Shown: one piece after another, positions 52,655 through 61,555 of the stretch
How positions within the stretch are numbered: the stretch's first letter is position 1
How the letters are laid out: the number at the start of each line of letters is the position of its first letter
Assembly: GCA_963750965.1 (NCBI GenBank)
Contig: CAVVSK010000010.1
Coordinates: 124,001 to 188,000 of the forward strand
DNA from: CANKHA01 sp963750965
GTDB lineage: Bacteria > Pseudomonadota > Alphaproteobacteria > Rhizobiales > Xanthobacteraceae
Length of the DNA stretch: 64,000 nucleotides
Reading direction: 5' to 3'
The notes under the pieces: generated by a model
What the model saw: only the letters and a program-made list of their open reading frames with translations
What the model was told of the DNA's origin: nothing
Databases searched by the model: none
Made by a program: the position numbers and the translations under genes

Positions 52655-55600
52655 GTGCAGACCACATTGCTCGGACTTGCGATCGCGTTGATCCTGGCGC
52701 TGCTGGCGGCGCTGGTTGGGCCGTCGGTGGTGGACTGGGGGCGCTTCCGCCCCTCCATCGAAACCGAGGCCAGCCGGCTGATCGGCGCGCCCGTCCGCAT
52801 TACGGGGCCGATCGAAGTTGCCATTCTGCCCACCCCGGCGCTGATCCTGCGTGGGCTCGAAATCGTGCCGTCCGATGCCAGCAGCGGCGTGCGTGCTCGC
52901 TCACTCGCGGTCGAGCTTGAGCTGGGCTCGCTGGTGCGCGGACAATGGCGTGCGCGGGAACTGCACTTGGTCGGGCCGGAGTTTAATTTGGGAATTGACC
53001 GCGCCGGCAATCTGGCGCTGCCACCGATCGCGCCCGGCTTCGACCCGGACCAATTATCGATCGAACGGCTCAATATCGAGGACGGTCACGCGACACTGAC
53101 GGATTCCCGCAGCGGCTCGCGCATCACCCTCGACAAGCTGTGGTTCAATGGAGATGTGCGCTCGCTGGCCGGCCCGTTCAGGGGCGAGGGCGCCTTTGTG
53201 CTTGCCGGTGATCTCTATGCCTATCGCATTGCGGCGGGTCGGGCGGAGGAGGGCGTACTCAAGCTGCGGCTGAATCTCGATCCGCTGGAAAAGCCGCTCG
53301 CCGTGGAGGCCGACGGCGTGCTGTCATTCGCCCGAACGGCGCCGCGTTTCGAGGGCGCCATGACCGTTTCGCGTCCCGCAGCCATCGCAACCCCGAGCGG
53401 ACGGACATTCGCGAGCGACCCCTGGCGGCTCACCGCAAAGGTCAAGGCGAACGCCTCCTCCGCGTTGTTCGAGGGGGTTGAGTTCCAATACGGCCCGGAG
53501 GAACGGGCAGTGCGGCTCACCGGCACCGCGGAACTGAAATTTGGCGATCGGCCGCGCTTCGAGGGGGTTCTTGCCGCGGTGCAGGTCGATTTCGACCGCG
53601 CCTTCGGCTCTGCTGCCAGTACAGGGCGGCAATTGCCTTTAGCGGCGCTCAAAACCTTGGGCATTAGTTTCTCCGGCGCATTGCGCCCGTCGATACCGGC
53701 GCGCATCGGGTTCAGTATCGAAGCGCTGACGCTCGCCGGCGCGACCATCCAAAATCTGCGCGGAGACCTGCGAAGCGACGGCGAAGTCTGGAATCTCGAT
53801 GGTTTCGAATTGCGTGTGCCGGGATTCACTCAAGTCAATCTTAGCGGCCGGCTCGATCTCGCGTCCACGCAGGTCGGCTTCACCGGCCCGGTGAGCGTGG
53901 ACTCCACCGATCCCACCGCGTTGATCGCCTGGCTGGAAGGCAAGACCGTGCAATCGGCGACGCGTATGAAGCCGTTCCGCGCTCGAGGCGAGGTCACGCT
54001 CAGCAGCGAGAAGATCGCCTTCCAACGGCTCACCGCCGAGATCGACCGCAAATGGGTGGAAGGCAGCTTCGCCTATGCCTGGGCGGCGGGCGAGAAACCG
54101 GCGCGGCTCGATGCGGATTTGAATGCAGCAGAGCTCGACGTCGATGCCCTGATCTCCTTCGCGGACGCCGCACGCGGCGCCACGACCTTCGAAACCCCGC
54201 GTGAGGTGACGTTGGGACTGGGCATCGGGCGTGCGGTGGTGGCGGGGGTGCAGGTTTCCAACATCGGCGCCCGCTTTCGGCGCGATGCTACCGGACTGCA
54301 TGTCGAGCGCCTTTCCATCGGCGATGTCGGCGGCAATGCCTTGGACGTCAGCGGCCGGATCGACGCGACCTCATCACCGCCGCAAGGTGCGCTGAGCGTG
54401 CGGGTCGACGCGGGCAACCTCGCCGGCATCGTGACGCTGGCGGAAAAATTCTTGCCGGATTCGGCCGATCTGATCCGACGCGTCGCCCAGCGCATGCCTT
54501 CGGCGCAGCTCAACGCGACGTTGGCGCTGGAGCAGAGCGGCGCGGCGAAGCTGGCAGTCGACGGCCGCTCAGGCGATCTGCGGGTGACGCTGCGAGGTCA
54601 GGCGACTCGCATCGCGACCGCCGCGGCGACAGACCTACAAAGCCTTGCTGGTTCCGACCTTCGGCTGGAGGGGAAGATCGAGGCCGGCAAAGGTTCCGCA
54701 GTGGTCGATCTGCTCAATCTCGGCAATGTGCTGACCGTTGATGCCAATCGTCCTGGCGAGCTTAGGCTGGCCGCGACGGGTCCGCTCGGGTCCCTCGCGC
54801 TCGATGCCCGGCTACTCGCCGGAGGCCTTGATGCCTCGGCTAAAGGCGTGGTGAACCTGCGCGCCGATGCGCCGAAGGCCGAGCTGCGGCTCGCGGTGGC
54901 GACCGCCGATGCCCGGCCACTGCGGCGCGGATCCGCGCGGCCCGCCGCTCTTCCCGTCAGCCTGACCGGCAATCTCTCCCTTACGGGAGAGTCGGTCACG
55001 CTGGGCGATTTCTCCGGCACCTTCGCCGGCATTCCTGCGCGTGGGAAGCTGGCGATCGACTTCGGTCCGGCGACGCGAATCCAGGGCCAGATCGAGGCTG
55101 ATACTATCGAAGCGCCGGCAGCACTTATGGCGCTGGTTGGACTGCTCAACGAGCCGGATGCCCGCTCCTGGTCGTCCGAGCCCTTCATCAAGGGCCTGTT
55201 GGACAACGCGGAGGGGCGCGTCGAATTGCGCGCAGCGCGAGTGTATCTCACGCCCACCCTGACACTACGACAAGCGCGCGGCGCGTTGAAATTCAGCGGC
55301 TCGGAAATCACTTTTGCCGATATCGAGGGCAGCATGGCCGATGGCCAGGCCAAAGGTCACGTCGTGTTTCACAAGCGCGCCGACGCCATCTCGGCGAATG
55401 GCAGTCTGCGCCTGACCAATGCCGATGCGGCGATGCTGTTGGCCGGGGAGGGCAAGACTGCGGCAACGCCGGCCAACGCCAACAAGCCGGCAGTGACCGG
55501 GCGCGTCGGACTGCAGGTGGATCTCGAGGGCGTGGGCCGCAGTCCGCTGGCCCTGATTGGCTCGTTATCCGGAAACGGACTGGTGTCGCTCTCGCGGGCG

Positions 55601-56323
55601 CAATTCGCGTCACTGAACGCCAAGGTATTCGAAACCGCCACGCGCGCGGTTGATCAGGGTGTAGCGCTCGACATGAAGAAGATCAGCGAGATCGCCACCG
55701 GCGCGTTAGAAAGCGGCGCGCTGGCGGTGCCGTCGGCGGAGGGCGTGATCACCATCGCGCACGGGCAAATCCGCCTGACCAATCTGGTGACGCGCGCGGA
55801 AGGCGCAGACCTGACAGTGACCGGCAGCCTCGATTTGCTGGAACAGAATCTGAGCGCGCGGCTCGCCCTAGCTGCAAACGAGGCGTTGGGTGACCAGCCG
55901 GTGGTATCCATTTCCCTCAGCGGTCCGCTCGCCAATCCGAAGCGGACGGTGGACGTCAGCGCACTGACCGCCTGGCTTACGCTGCGCGCTGTCGAGCAGC
56001 AGTCGAAGCAGCTGGAAGCAATGGAAGCCAAACGCCGTGCCGCTACCAGGGAAGAGCCACGGACGCCGGTAGCCGCGCCGCAAGCCGTGCCACCTACGGC
56101 CGTGACGCCGCCGCCTGTGCCGCCAACACCCCGGCACAGTTCGCCGGCCGCATCCACACTCGCGCCGCCGCTGCCCCCGGCGATCGAGATTCAACCCTTG
56201 CCTAATATTCTGGAACAAAGACCAGTGCAGGCGCCGGCTCGCGCCCAGAGGGGAACCGCGGCTCAGCCGCGATCCGCTCCTCCGGCTCCATTGCAATTGT
56301 TACCGCCCCGCCCCGACAACTGA
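52655..56323 (+). CDS. AsmA family protein, large
   Basis: Bridge-like envelope protein family thought to move or control lipids and outer-membrane assembly. Residues ~1-24 are a membrane anchor (TTLLGLAIALILALLAALVG), then the AsmA N-terminal domain (VGPSVVDWGRFRPSIETEAS; ITGPIEVAILPTPALILRGL). A long series of beta-strand-rich repeats follows; the C-terminal AsmA_2-like domain is ~890-1120. The end is a Pro/Ala-rich tail (VTPPPVPPTPRHS). The start is GTG 52655, the first codon of the membrane segment. Length 1222 residues. Its 3' end overlaps the opposite-strand gene by 24 bases. Confidence 0.9.
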   Translation: MQTTLLGLAIALILALLAALVGPSVVDWGRFRPSIETEASRLIGAPVRITGPIEVAILPTPALILRGLEIVPSDASSGVRARSLAVELELGSLVRGQWRARELHLVGPEFNLGIDRAGNLALPPIAPGFDPDQLSIERLNIEDGHATLTDSRSGSRITLDKLWFNGDVRSLAGPFRGEGAFVLAGDLYAYRIAAGRAEEGVLKLRLNLDPLEKPLAVEADGVLSFARTAPRFEGAMTVSRPAAIATPSGRTFASDPWRLTAKVKANASSALFEGVEFQYGPEERAVRLTGTAELKFGDRPRFEGVLAAVQVDFDRAFGSAASTGRQLPLAALKTLGISFSGALRPSIPARIGFSIEALTLAGATIQNLRGDLRSDGEVWNLDGFELRVPGFTQVNLSGRLDLASTQVGFTGPVSVDSTDPTALIAWLEGKTVQSATRMKPFRARGEVTLSSEKIAFQRLTAEIDRKWVEGSFAYAWAAGEKPARLDADLNAAELDVDALISFADAARGATTFETPREVTLGLGIGRAVVAGVQVSNIGARFRRDATGLHVERLSIGDVGGNALDVSGRIDATSSPPQGALSVRVDAGNLAGIVTLAEKFLPDSADLIRRVAQRMPSAQLNATLALEQSGAAKLAVDGRSGDLRVTLRGQATRIATAAATDLQSLAGSDLRLEGKIEAGKGSAVVDLLNLGNVLTVDANRPGELRLAATGPLGSLALDARLLAGGLDASAKGVVNLRADAPKAELRLAVATADARPLRRGSARPAALPVSLTGNLSLTGESVTLGDFSGTFAGIPARGKLAIDFGPATRIQGQIEADTIEAPAALMALVGLLNEPDARSWSSEPFIKGLLDNAEGRVELRAARVYLTPTLTLRQARGALKFSGSEITFADIEGSMADGQAKGHVVFHKRADAISANGSLRLTNADAAMLLAGEGKTAATPANANKPAVTGRVGLQVDLEGVGRSPLALIGSLSGNGLVSLSRAQFASLNAKVFETATRAVDQGVALDMKKISEIATGALESGALAVPSAEGVITIAHGQIRLTNLVTRAEGADLTVTGSLDLLEQNLSARLALAANEALGDQPVVSISLSGPLANPKRTVDVSALTAWLTLRAVEQQSKQLEAMEAKRRAATREEPRTPVAAPQAVPPTAVTPPPVPPTPRHSSPAASTLAPPLPPAIEIQPLPNILEQRPVQAPARAQRGTAAQPRSAPPAPLQLLPPRPDN

Positions 56324-56602
56324 AGCCACGCTGCGGAATTGAAGCGGCTCGTTAAGGCCGTTCGACTCCTCCTTTGGGACGTCTGCAACTTGGGAGCGAT
56401 AGTGATCGAGCACGAAAAGCCGGATGCCCGAGGAAAGATTGCCATGCCGGCGGTCGGTATCGATGGTGGCGACAAGCTCCGACAAGGTCATATCCCGTGC
56501 CGCAGCGATATCCTTGAGACCTTGCCAGAAAGCGTCCTCAAGACTGACACTTGTCTTGTGACCGGCGATGACAATCGAGCGTTTAATGACCGGCGATTTC
56601 AT
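56300..56602 (-). CDS. Ribbon-helix-helix domain protein
   Basis: A 100-residue protein of the alphaproteobacterial RHH_4 type, probably a DNA-binding regulator of unknown target. The fold reads KRSIVIAGHKTSVSLEDAFW (strand), then GLKDIAAARDMTLSELVATI (two helices) and SSGIRLFVLDHYR. The last ~30 residues are variable. It is convergent with asmA and the two coding ends overlap by 24 bases, so no terminator can separate them. Start at ATG 56602 with GGAGAAG upstream. Confidence 0.88.
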   Translation of the reverse strand: MKSPVIKRSIVIAGHKTSVSLEDAFWQGLKDIAAARDMTLSELVATIDTDRRHGNLSSGIRLFVLDHYRSQVADVPKEESNGLNEPLQFRSVASVVGAGR

Positions 56603-57090
56603 CAGCTTCTCCCGTTCTAGTCCGAAACAAATCCAGATCGCGGCCGAGCGTTGACGCGACGGGTTTCAACAAGCTTACGGTCAAATTTTGGCAGTCCGTA
56701 GGCGAGACGACTTTTCGCGACGTCTTTCTCCCCCTGCTGTCTTTGGACACCAGCGCAAGCCGTGCGGAAATTTGACGACGTCAGCCATATCTGGTCGGAA
56801 CTTTCATCACATGCATGATTGATGCTGCAGCAGAAGCCACCCCTCTTTTGTGCATTACGACCACAAGGTGGCAAATCGCGAAACGCAAATCAGCACCGCC
56901 ACAGGATGCCGCTATCGTTCACCCAGGGCAAAACACGGTTTGTTGAAGGGGCCGCGGCCAACGGCCATCCAGTACTTTCGGACCATATACACAAATCTTA
57001 AAGGGAAGGCGGCGACTGCACGCCGCGATTCGCGGCAATCGCAGCAACGACTTACATCCCGCAATTATTATCTAAAAGTCTTGGAGAAGA
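56603..57090. other. Intergenic region between RHH gene and fumC
   Basis: A 488-bp gap. It must hold the promoter of the RHH gene, transcribed left. Short open frames exist on both strands but none has a signal peptide, ribosome site plus conserved motif, or recognisable domain. No RNA gene, repeat or strong hairpin was seen. Confidence 0.5.
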
Positions 57091-58482
57091 TCAGCCGGGG
57101 CGGATCATTTTTTCCGGCCGCATCAAGCGATCAAACTCCGCGCCGCTAACATGGCCCAGCCGGATCGCTTCCTCGCGCAGCGTGGTTCCGTTCGCATGCG
57201 CGGCCTTCGCAATCTGCGCGGCCTTGTCGTAGCCGATCTTCGGGGCCAATGCCGTTACCAACATGAGTGAGCGCTGCATCAATTCTTCGATGCGCTCTTC
57301 ATTGGCCCGGATATCGACAACGCAATTGTCGGTGAAGGAGCGCGCCCCATCGGCTAGCAGCCGGATCGATTGCAACATGGTGTAGGCCAGAACCGGCTTG
57401 AAAGCGTTGAGCTCAAAATGGCCCTGGGTCCCGGCAAACACGATCGTGGTGTTGTTACCAAAAATGCGTGCGCACACCATTGTGAGCGATTCAGACTGCG
57501 TAGGATTCACCTTGCCCGGCATGATCGACGACCCCGGCTCGTTCTCCGGCAGGATCAACTCGCCCAGCCCGGAACGCGGTCCGCTGCCGAGCAGGCGGAT
57601 GTCGTTGGCGATCTTGAACAGCCCCGCGGCGACCGAAGTTAGTGCGCCGTGAGCGAAGACATAAGCATCGTGTGACGCCAGCGCTTCGAATTTGTTGGGT
57701 GCAGTGACGAAAGGCAGCCGCGTGATCTTTGCGACTTTCTGCGCAAATAACCTGCCGAATTGCGGCTTGCTGTTCAGCCCCGTCCCCACGGCGGTGCCGC
57801 CCTGCGCCAGCGGATAGAGCTGCTTCAACGCCAGCCGCATGCGTACGATGCCAGACCTAACCTGGGCGGCATAGCCGGAGAATTCCTGCCCCAGCGTCAG
57901 CGGCGTCGCATCCTGCATATGCGTGCGGCCGATCTTGATGATACCGGAGAATTCCCTGACTTTCGTCTGCAGCGCCTCCTGCAAATGCGCGAGCGCGGGA
58001 TCAAGCAGATAGGCGATTTCGGTCGCCGCCGCGATATGCATGGCGCTGGGGAAGACGTCATTGGTCGACTGGCTCATGTTGACGTGGTCGTTGGGATGCA
58101 CCGGCTCCTTGGCGCCGCGCGAGCCGCCGAGGATTTCGTTGGCCCGGTTCGCGATCACCTCATTGACGTTCATATTGGTCTGGGTGCCGGAGCCGCTCTG
58201 CCAGATCGACAGCGGGAAATTCCCGTTGAGCTTGCCGTCGATCACTTCCTGCGCCGCCGCGACGATGGCGCGCGCGCGCTTGGCGTCGAGCAGCTTGAGT
58301 TCCTTGTTGGTTTCGGCGGCTGCGCGCTTGACGATCGCCAGCGCACGAATAAGCGCCGGCGGCATTACTTCCTCGCCGATGGGGAAATTAAGCCGCGCGC
58401 GTTCGGTCTGAGCGCCCCAATGGCGATCCGCCGGTACCTCGATCGGCCCGAAGGTATCGCTTTCGGTGCGCGTCTTGCTCAT
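57091..58482 (-). CDS. fumC: Fumarate hydratase class II
   Basis: TCA-cycle enzyme hydrating fumarate to L-malate; Fe-S-free homotetramer. Signatures are GSGTQTNMNVNEVIANRA, HPNDHVNMSQSTNDVFPSAM and the family pattern GSSIMPGKVNPTQSE with the catalytic Ser loop. The 463 residues match the class. It begins at ATG 58482, 13 bp after the sspB stop, so the two are probably one transcript with sspB first. This pairing is common in Rhizobiales. Confidence 0.97.
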   Translation of the reverse strand: MSKTRTESDTFGPIEVPADRHWGAQTERARLNFPIGEEVMPPALIRALAIVKRAAAETNKELKLLDAKRARAIVAAAQEVIDGKLNGNFPLSIWQSGSGTQTNMNVNEVIANRANEILGGSRGAKEPVHPNDHVNMSQSTNDVFPSAMHIAAATEIAYLLDPALAHLQEALQTKVREFSGIIKIGRTHMQDATPLTLGQEFSGYAAQVRSGIVRMRLALKQLYPLAQGGTAVGTGLNSKPQFGRLFAQKVAKITRLPFVTAPNKFEALASHDAYVFAHGALTSVAAGLFKIANDIRLLGSGPRSGLGELILPENEPGSSIMPGKVNPTQSESLTMVCARIFGNNTTIVFAGTQGHFELNAFKPVLAYTMLQSIRLLADGARSFTDNCVVDIRANEERIEELMQRSLMLVTALAPKIGYDKAAQIAKAAHANGTTLREEAIRLGHVSGAEFDRLMRPEKMIRPG

Positions 58483-58495
58483 GCAATACTTGCGC

Positions 58496-59080
58496 TCACT
58501 TTTTGCGGAAGCGATCCAGCCTCACGACCTCGGCGCCGGTATTTTTTCCGCCTTTTCGCGGCTTGTCGCCGTCACCATCCGGCTCCTCGTCCTGTGTCGG
58601 TGGGGAGGGCACGGCGCGCGGACCGGCCGCAGGCCTTGCCGGCGGCTTCCTCTCGGCGGCCTTTACCGGCACGGGCGGCTTGACCTTTGCTTCTGGCGCG
58701 GACTCGTGCCCGTCCTCCTCGTCCTCCACCACGGTCGCGAATTGCAGTCCGAATTCCACCGACGGATCGAAGAATCCGGTGATGGCATCGAAGGGCACGC
58801 AAAGCCGCTCCGGAATCCCGCTGAACGACAGGCCGACCTCGAAAGCTTCTTCGCTGACTTCCAGATCCCAGAACTGGTGCTGCAGTACGATGGTCATTTC
58901 CTGCGGATATTGCTCGCGCAGGCGCGACGACACCTTCACCCCCGGTGCCGTCGTATCGAAGGATATCTTGAAATGATGCTCGCCGAGCAGCCCCTTTTTG
59001 GCGGCGTCGGCCATCACCGTGCGCACCACGCCGCGGAGCGCATTCTGGGCCAGGATGTCGTAGCGGATGTGGTCCGTCAT
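58496..59080 (-). CDS. sspB: ClpXP adaptor SspB-like protein
   Basis: Adaptor that delivers ssrA-tagged or other substrates to the ClpXP protease. The SspB fold spans ~1-115 (YDILAQNALRGVVRTVMADA; HHFKISFDTTAPGVKVSSRL; MTIVLQHQFWDLEVSEEAF), followed by a charged, Pro-rich linker (~120-180), and ends AEVVRLDRFRKK, the ClpX-binding tail. Length 194 residues, as in the alphaproteobacterial SspB group. It probably heads a transcript with fumC. Confidence 0.93.
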   Translation of the reverse strand: MTDHIRYDILAQNALRGVVRTVMADAAKKGLLGEHHFKISFDTTAPGVKVSSRLREQYPQEMTIVLQHQFWDLEVSEEAFEVGLSFSGIPERLCVPFDAITGFFDPSVEFGLQFATVVEDEEDGHESAPEAKVKPPVPVKAAERKPPARPAAGPRAVPSPPTQDEEPDGDGDKPRKGGKNTGAEVVRLDRFRKK

Positions 59081-59162
59081 TTAGGCGGTGCCTGGCACGA
59101 GCGAAGGATCAATCAGCTTAAAGTGGCGTCGGCGAGGCTAAAAAGCCAGATCCAGCCGGCGG

Positions 59163-59918
59163 TCAGCCTCGCGCAGCAGAATAATAGTCGATTCGCCGTT
59201 CCAGTTCCCCCATTCCCGCATCCAGCAGATAGGCAAAGGCGAACAGCACAAGCAGCAAGGCCCACATGTGTTCCATCAGGAAATTGCTGGAATAGATCTC
59301 GAACAAATAGCCAAAGCCGATCACCGAGACGATCAATTGACCGATAATGACGCCCTTCACCGCGCGCACCAGACCCAACCGGATGCCGGCGAGGATTTCG
59401 GGCAACGCGGCCCAGAGATAGATTTTGGTGAAGGCCTGCCAGGGCGATGCGCCGTAGCTCTTGGCCATTTCCATCAATGACGGCGAGATGCCGCGGCTGC
59501 CGGCGCGTGCGTCAAGGATGATGATCCAGATCGCGAACAGCACCACCGTGAGCACGATGGTGGTCTCGCCAAAGCCGAACAGCGCCATGATGACTGGCAC
59601 CAGCGCGGTGAGCGGCGCGCTGACGAACAGGCTGACCCAGGGCAGCAGCAGGCGATCGATCAGCGGCGAGCGCCCCATGATAACGCCGACCGGTACGCCG
59701 ACGAGGATGGAAATGCCGACGCCCAGCACAAAGGCCTGTGCGGTGATGCCCATCGCGAGCCAGAAGGTTTCCGTCGGCACGATCTCGAACAGCCGCATGA
59801 TGCACAGCGACAGCGGCGGCAACAGGATCGTCACGTCCATCCGGCCGACGATTTCCCACAGCAAGGCCCAGACCACCAGCGAGGCCCACATCGGAATTTT
59901 GTATCCGAACAGCAGCAT
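59163..59918 (-). CDS. NitT/TauT-type ABC transporter permease (second)
   Basis: Membrane subunit of an importer. The 251 residues have about six helices and the family EAA-type loop (MEMAKSYGASPWQAFTKIYLW, then LPEILAGIRLGLVRAVKGVI). It begins 2 bp after the ATPase stop and is the last gene of the operon SBP-permease-ATPase-permease. A second, different permease gene lies upstream, so the channel is likely a heterodimer. Substrate unknown; NitT/TauT members carry nitrate, sulfonates, thiamine precursors and others. Confidence 0.92.
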   Translation of the reverse strand: MLLFGYKIPMWASLVVWALLWEIVGRMDVTILLPPLSLCIMRLFEIVPTETFWLAMGITAQAFVLGVGISILVGVPVGVIMGRSPLIDRLLLPWVSLFVSAPLTALVPVIMALFGFGETTIVLTVVLFAIWIIILDARAGSRGISPSLMEMAKSYGASPWQAFTKIYLWAALPEILAGIRLGLVRAVKGVIIGQLIVSVIGFGYLFEIYSSNFLMEHMWALLLVLFAFAYLLDAGMGELERRIDYYSAARG

Positions 59919-59920
59919 GG

Positions 59921-60709
59921 CTACTCAACGTAGTCCTTGAGGTTCTGCCAGATCGACTCAACCGTATCGAGATAGCCGGGCTCGCGGCGGATCTGATCCG
60001 GCGAGAGCTCGCGCGACATATCGGGCTCGATTATCTTCCAGACTTTGCCGGGGCGCGGCGAGAGCAGCACGATGCGGTCCGAGAGATAGACCGCTTCCTC
60101 GATGCTATGGGTGACGAAAAGGAAAGTGCGCTTCTCGACCGTAACGAGCTGCAACAGATCTTCCTGGAATTTGCGGCGCGTCTGCTCGTCGACGGCGGAG
60201 AAGGGCTCGTCCATCAAGAGCACGTCGGCTTTCACCGACAAAGCGCGGGCAAGGCCTACGCGCTGGCGCATGCCGCCCGACAGCTCATGCGGATATTTTC
60301 GCTCAAAGCCGCGTAGGCCGACTTCGCCGATGTATTTCTCGGCGATCGCTTCGCGCTCGGAAACGGGCACGCCGCGCAGCTCGAGGCCGAAGGCAACATT
60401 GCGGAGCACGTTAGCCCAAGGCAGCAGCGCGAAGTCCTGGAACACGAAGGCGCGCTCGGGTCCCGGCCCTTCCACCTTCTTGCCATTCACCAGCACCGTA
60501 CCGGACGCGGGCGTCAGCAGGCCGGCGATGATCTTCAAAAGCGTGGTTTTACCGCAGCCGGAGGGTCCGAGAAGCGAGGTGAGCTGGCCGGCGGAAAAAT
60601 CGAGATCGACATCCTGCAGGGCATGCACCGGGCCGGGATAAATCATGGACACGCCGCGCACCCTGACGGCGGCGGTTCCGGTTTCCATCGTTGCGTTTGC
60701 TACAGTCAC
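59921..60709 (-). CDS. NitT/TauT-type ABC transporter ATP-binding protein
   Basis: ATPase of the importer. Walker A is GPSGCGKTTLLKIIAG, Q-loop FVFQDFALLPWANV, signature ELSGGMRQRVGLARAL, Walker B DVLLMDEPFSAVDEQ, switch His in LFVTHSIEEA. These fit the TauB/SsuB group. Length 262 residues. Its start overlaps the upstream permease stop by four bases, consistent with translational coupling. Confidence 0.95.
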   Translation of the reverse strand: MTVANATMETGTAAVRVRGVSMIYPGPVHALQDVDLDFSAGQLTSLLGPSGCGKTTLLKIIAGLLTPASGTVLVNGKKVEGPGPERAFVFQDFALLPWANVLRNVAFGLELRGVPVSEREAIAEKYIGEVGLRGFERKYPHELSGGMRQRVGLARALSVKADVLLMDEPFSAVDEQTRRKFQEDLLQLVTVEKRTFLFVTHSIEEAVYLSDRIVLLSPRPGKVWKIIEPDMSRELSPDQIRREPGYLDTVESIWQNLKDYVE

Positions 60710-61533
60710 GCGGCGCGCCTTTCAGGCCGGAACAGCATGAGTTCCATCCGGTCGAGAAATTCCAGGAAGAGGGCGGAGAGGACGATCACCGAGACGATGG
60801 CGGCATACATCTCCGGATATTCCGCGATCGACTGGTGATAGGTGATGAGGTCGCCGATGCCGGTTGGGCTGATCAGCAATTCGGCGAGGACAGCGCCGAC
60901 GAAGCCGGCCGCGGTACCCAGCCGCAAGCCGGCGAAAATCACAGGGCTCGCTGCCGGCAAGATGATCTTGAAGATGGTTTGCCGGCGCGTGCCGAGAAAG
61001 GAGTGGCCCATTTCCAGCAACGACTTCGGGGTGTGGCGCACGGCCTTGTAGGAATTCAGCACGATTACCGGCACTGCCATGATGACGACCACCGCTACCT
61101 TGGCGGCAAGTCCGACGCCATAAGCCAGCACAAGCATTGGAATGATGGCCGCCAGCGGCGCGGCCTGAAGTACCAGGAAGAGCGGAATACCAAGCCATTC
61201 GACACGCCTGTTCAGGCCGGTGGCCAGCCCGAGCATCACGCCCAGGCTAGCCGAAATGGTCACGCCGATGAGCAGCGGGACGATGGTGATGCCGAGCGCA
61301 CGCGGCAGGCGACCGTCGGCGATCATTTCCCAACCAGCGGCCGCTGTGGTGGAAAGGGGAGGGAACGCGTTGCTCACGGGCAGGCGGCCCGCATATTCCC
61401 AGGCGCCCAGCACGATGGCGAAGGACGCCAGTGTCAAAGCGGTAGAACGATAGTCGCGCGCCAAAGGCTGCTCGTTTGGTCTTGTAAGTAGTTGCCATGG
61501 AACAATGCGAGCGCGAAACCATCGCGCTCGCAT
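60706..61533 (-). CDS. NitT/TauT-type ABC transporter permease (first)
   Basis: Membrane subunit with about six helices and the EAA-like loop KSLLEMGHSFLGTRRQTIFK, then ILPAASPVIFAGLRLGTAAG. The frame starts at ATG 61533, but that ATG lies inside a 14-bp hairpin stem; the helical domain begins near LALTLASFAIVL. The TTG at 61461 (LARDYRSTALT) may be the real start, giving ~251 residues like the second permease. 22 bp separate the frame start from the binding-protein stop. Part of the four-gene operon. Confidence 0.9.
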   Translation of the reverse strand: MRARWFRARIVPWQLLTRPNEQPLARDYRSTALTLASFAIVLGAWEYAGRLPVSNAFPPLSTTAAAGWEMIADGRLPRALGITIVPLLIGVTISASLGVMLGLATGLNRRVEWLGIPLFLVLQAAPLAAIIPMLVLAYGVGLAAKVAVVVIMAVPVIVLNSYKAVRHTPKSLLEMGHSFLGTRRQTIFKIILPAASPVIFAGLRLGTAAGFVGAVLAELLISPTGIGDLITYHQSIAEYPEMYAAIVSVIVLSALFLEFLDRMELMLFRPERRAA

Positions 61534-61535
61534 TG
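61503..61535 (-). terminator. Hairpin between binding protein and permease genes
   Basis: A perfect 14-base stem (61503-61516 with 61522-61535, CAATGCGAGCGCGA) with a 5-base loop, 21-53 bp after the binding-protein stop on the minus strand. There is no T tract, so it is more likely a partial attenuator or 3' mRNA stabiliser that keeps the binding-protein transcript abundant than a full terminator. Confidence 0.7.
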
Positions 61536-61555
61536 CCGTCGAGGTGAAGAACCGA

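Noticed and set aside
56617..56874. An 85-codon minus-strand gene between RHH and fumC
   Set aside because: No ribosome site, export signal or domain; composition looks random.
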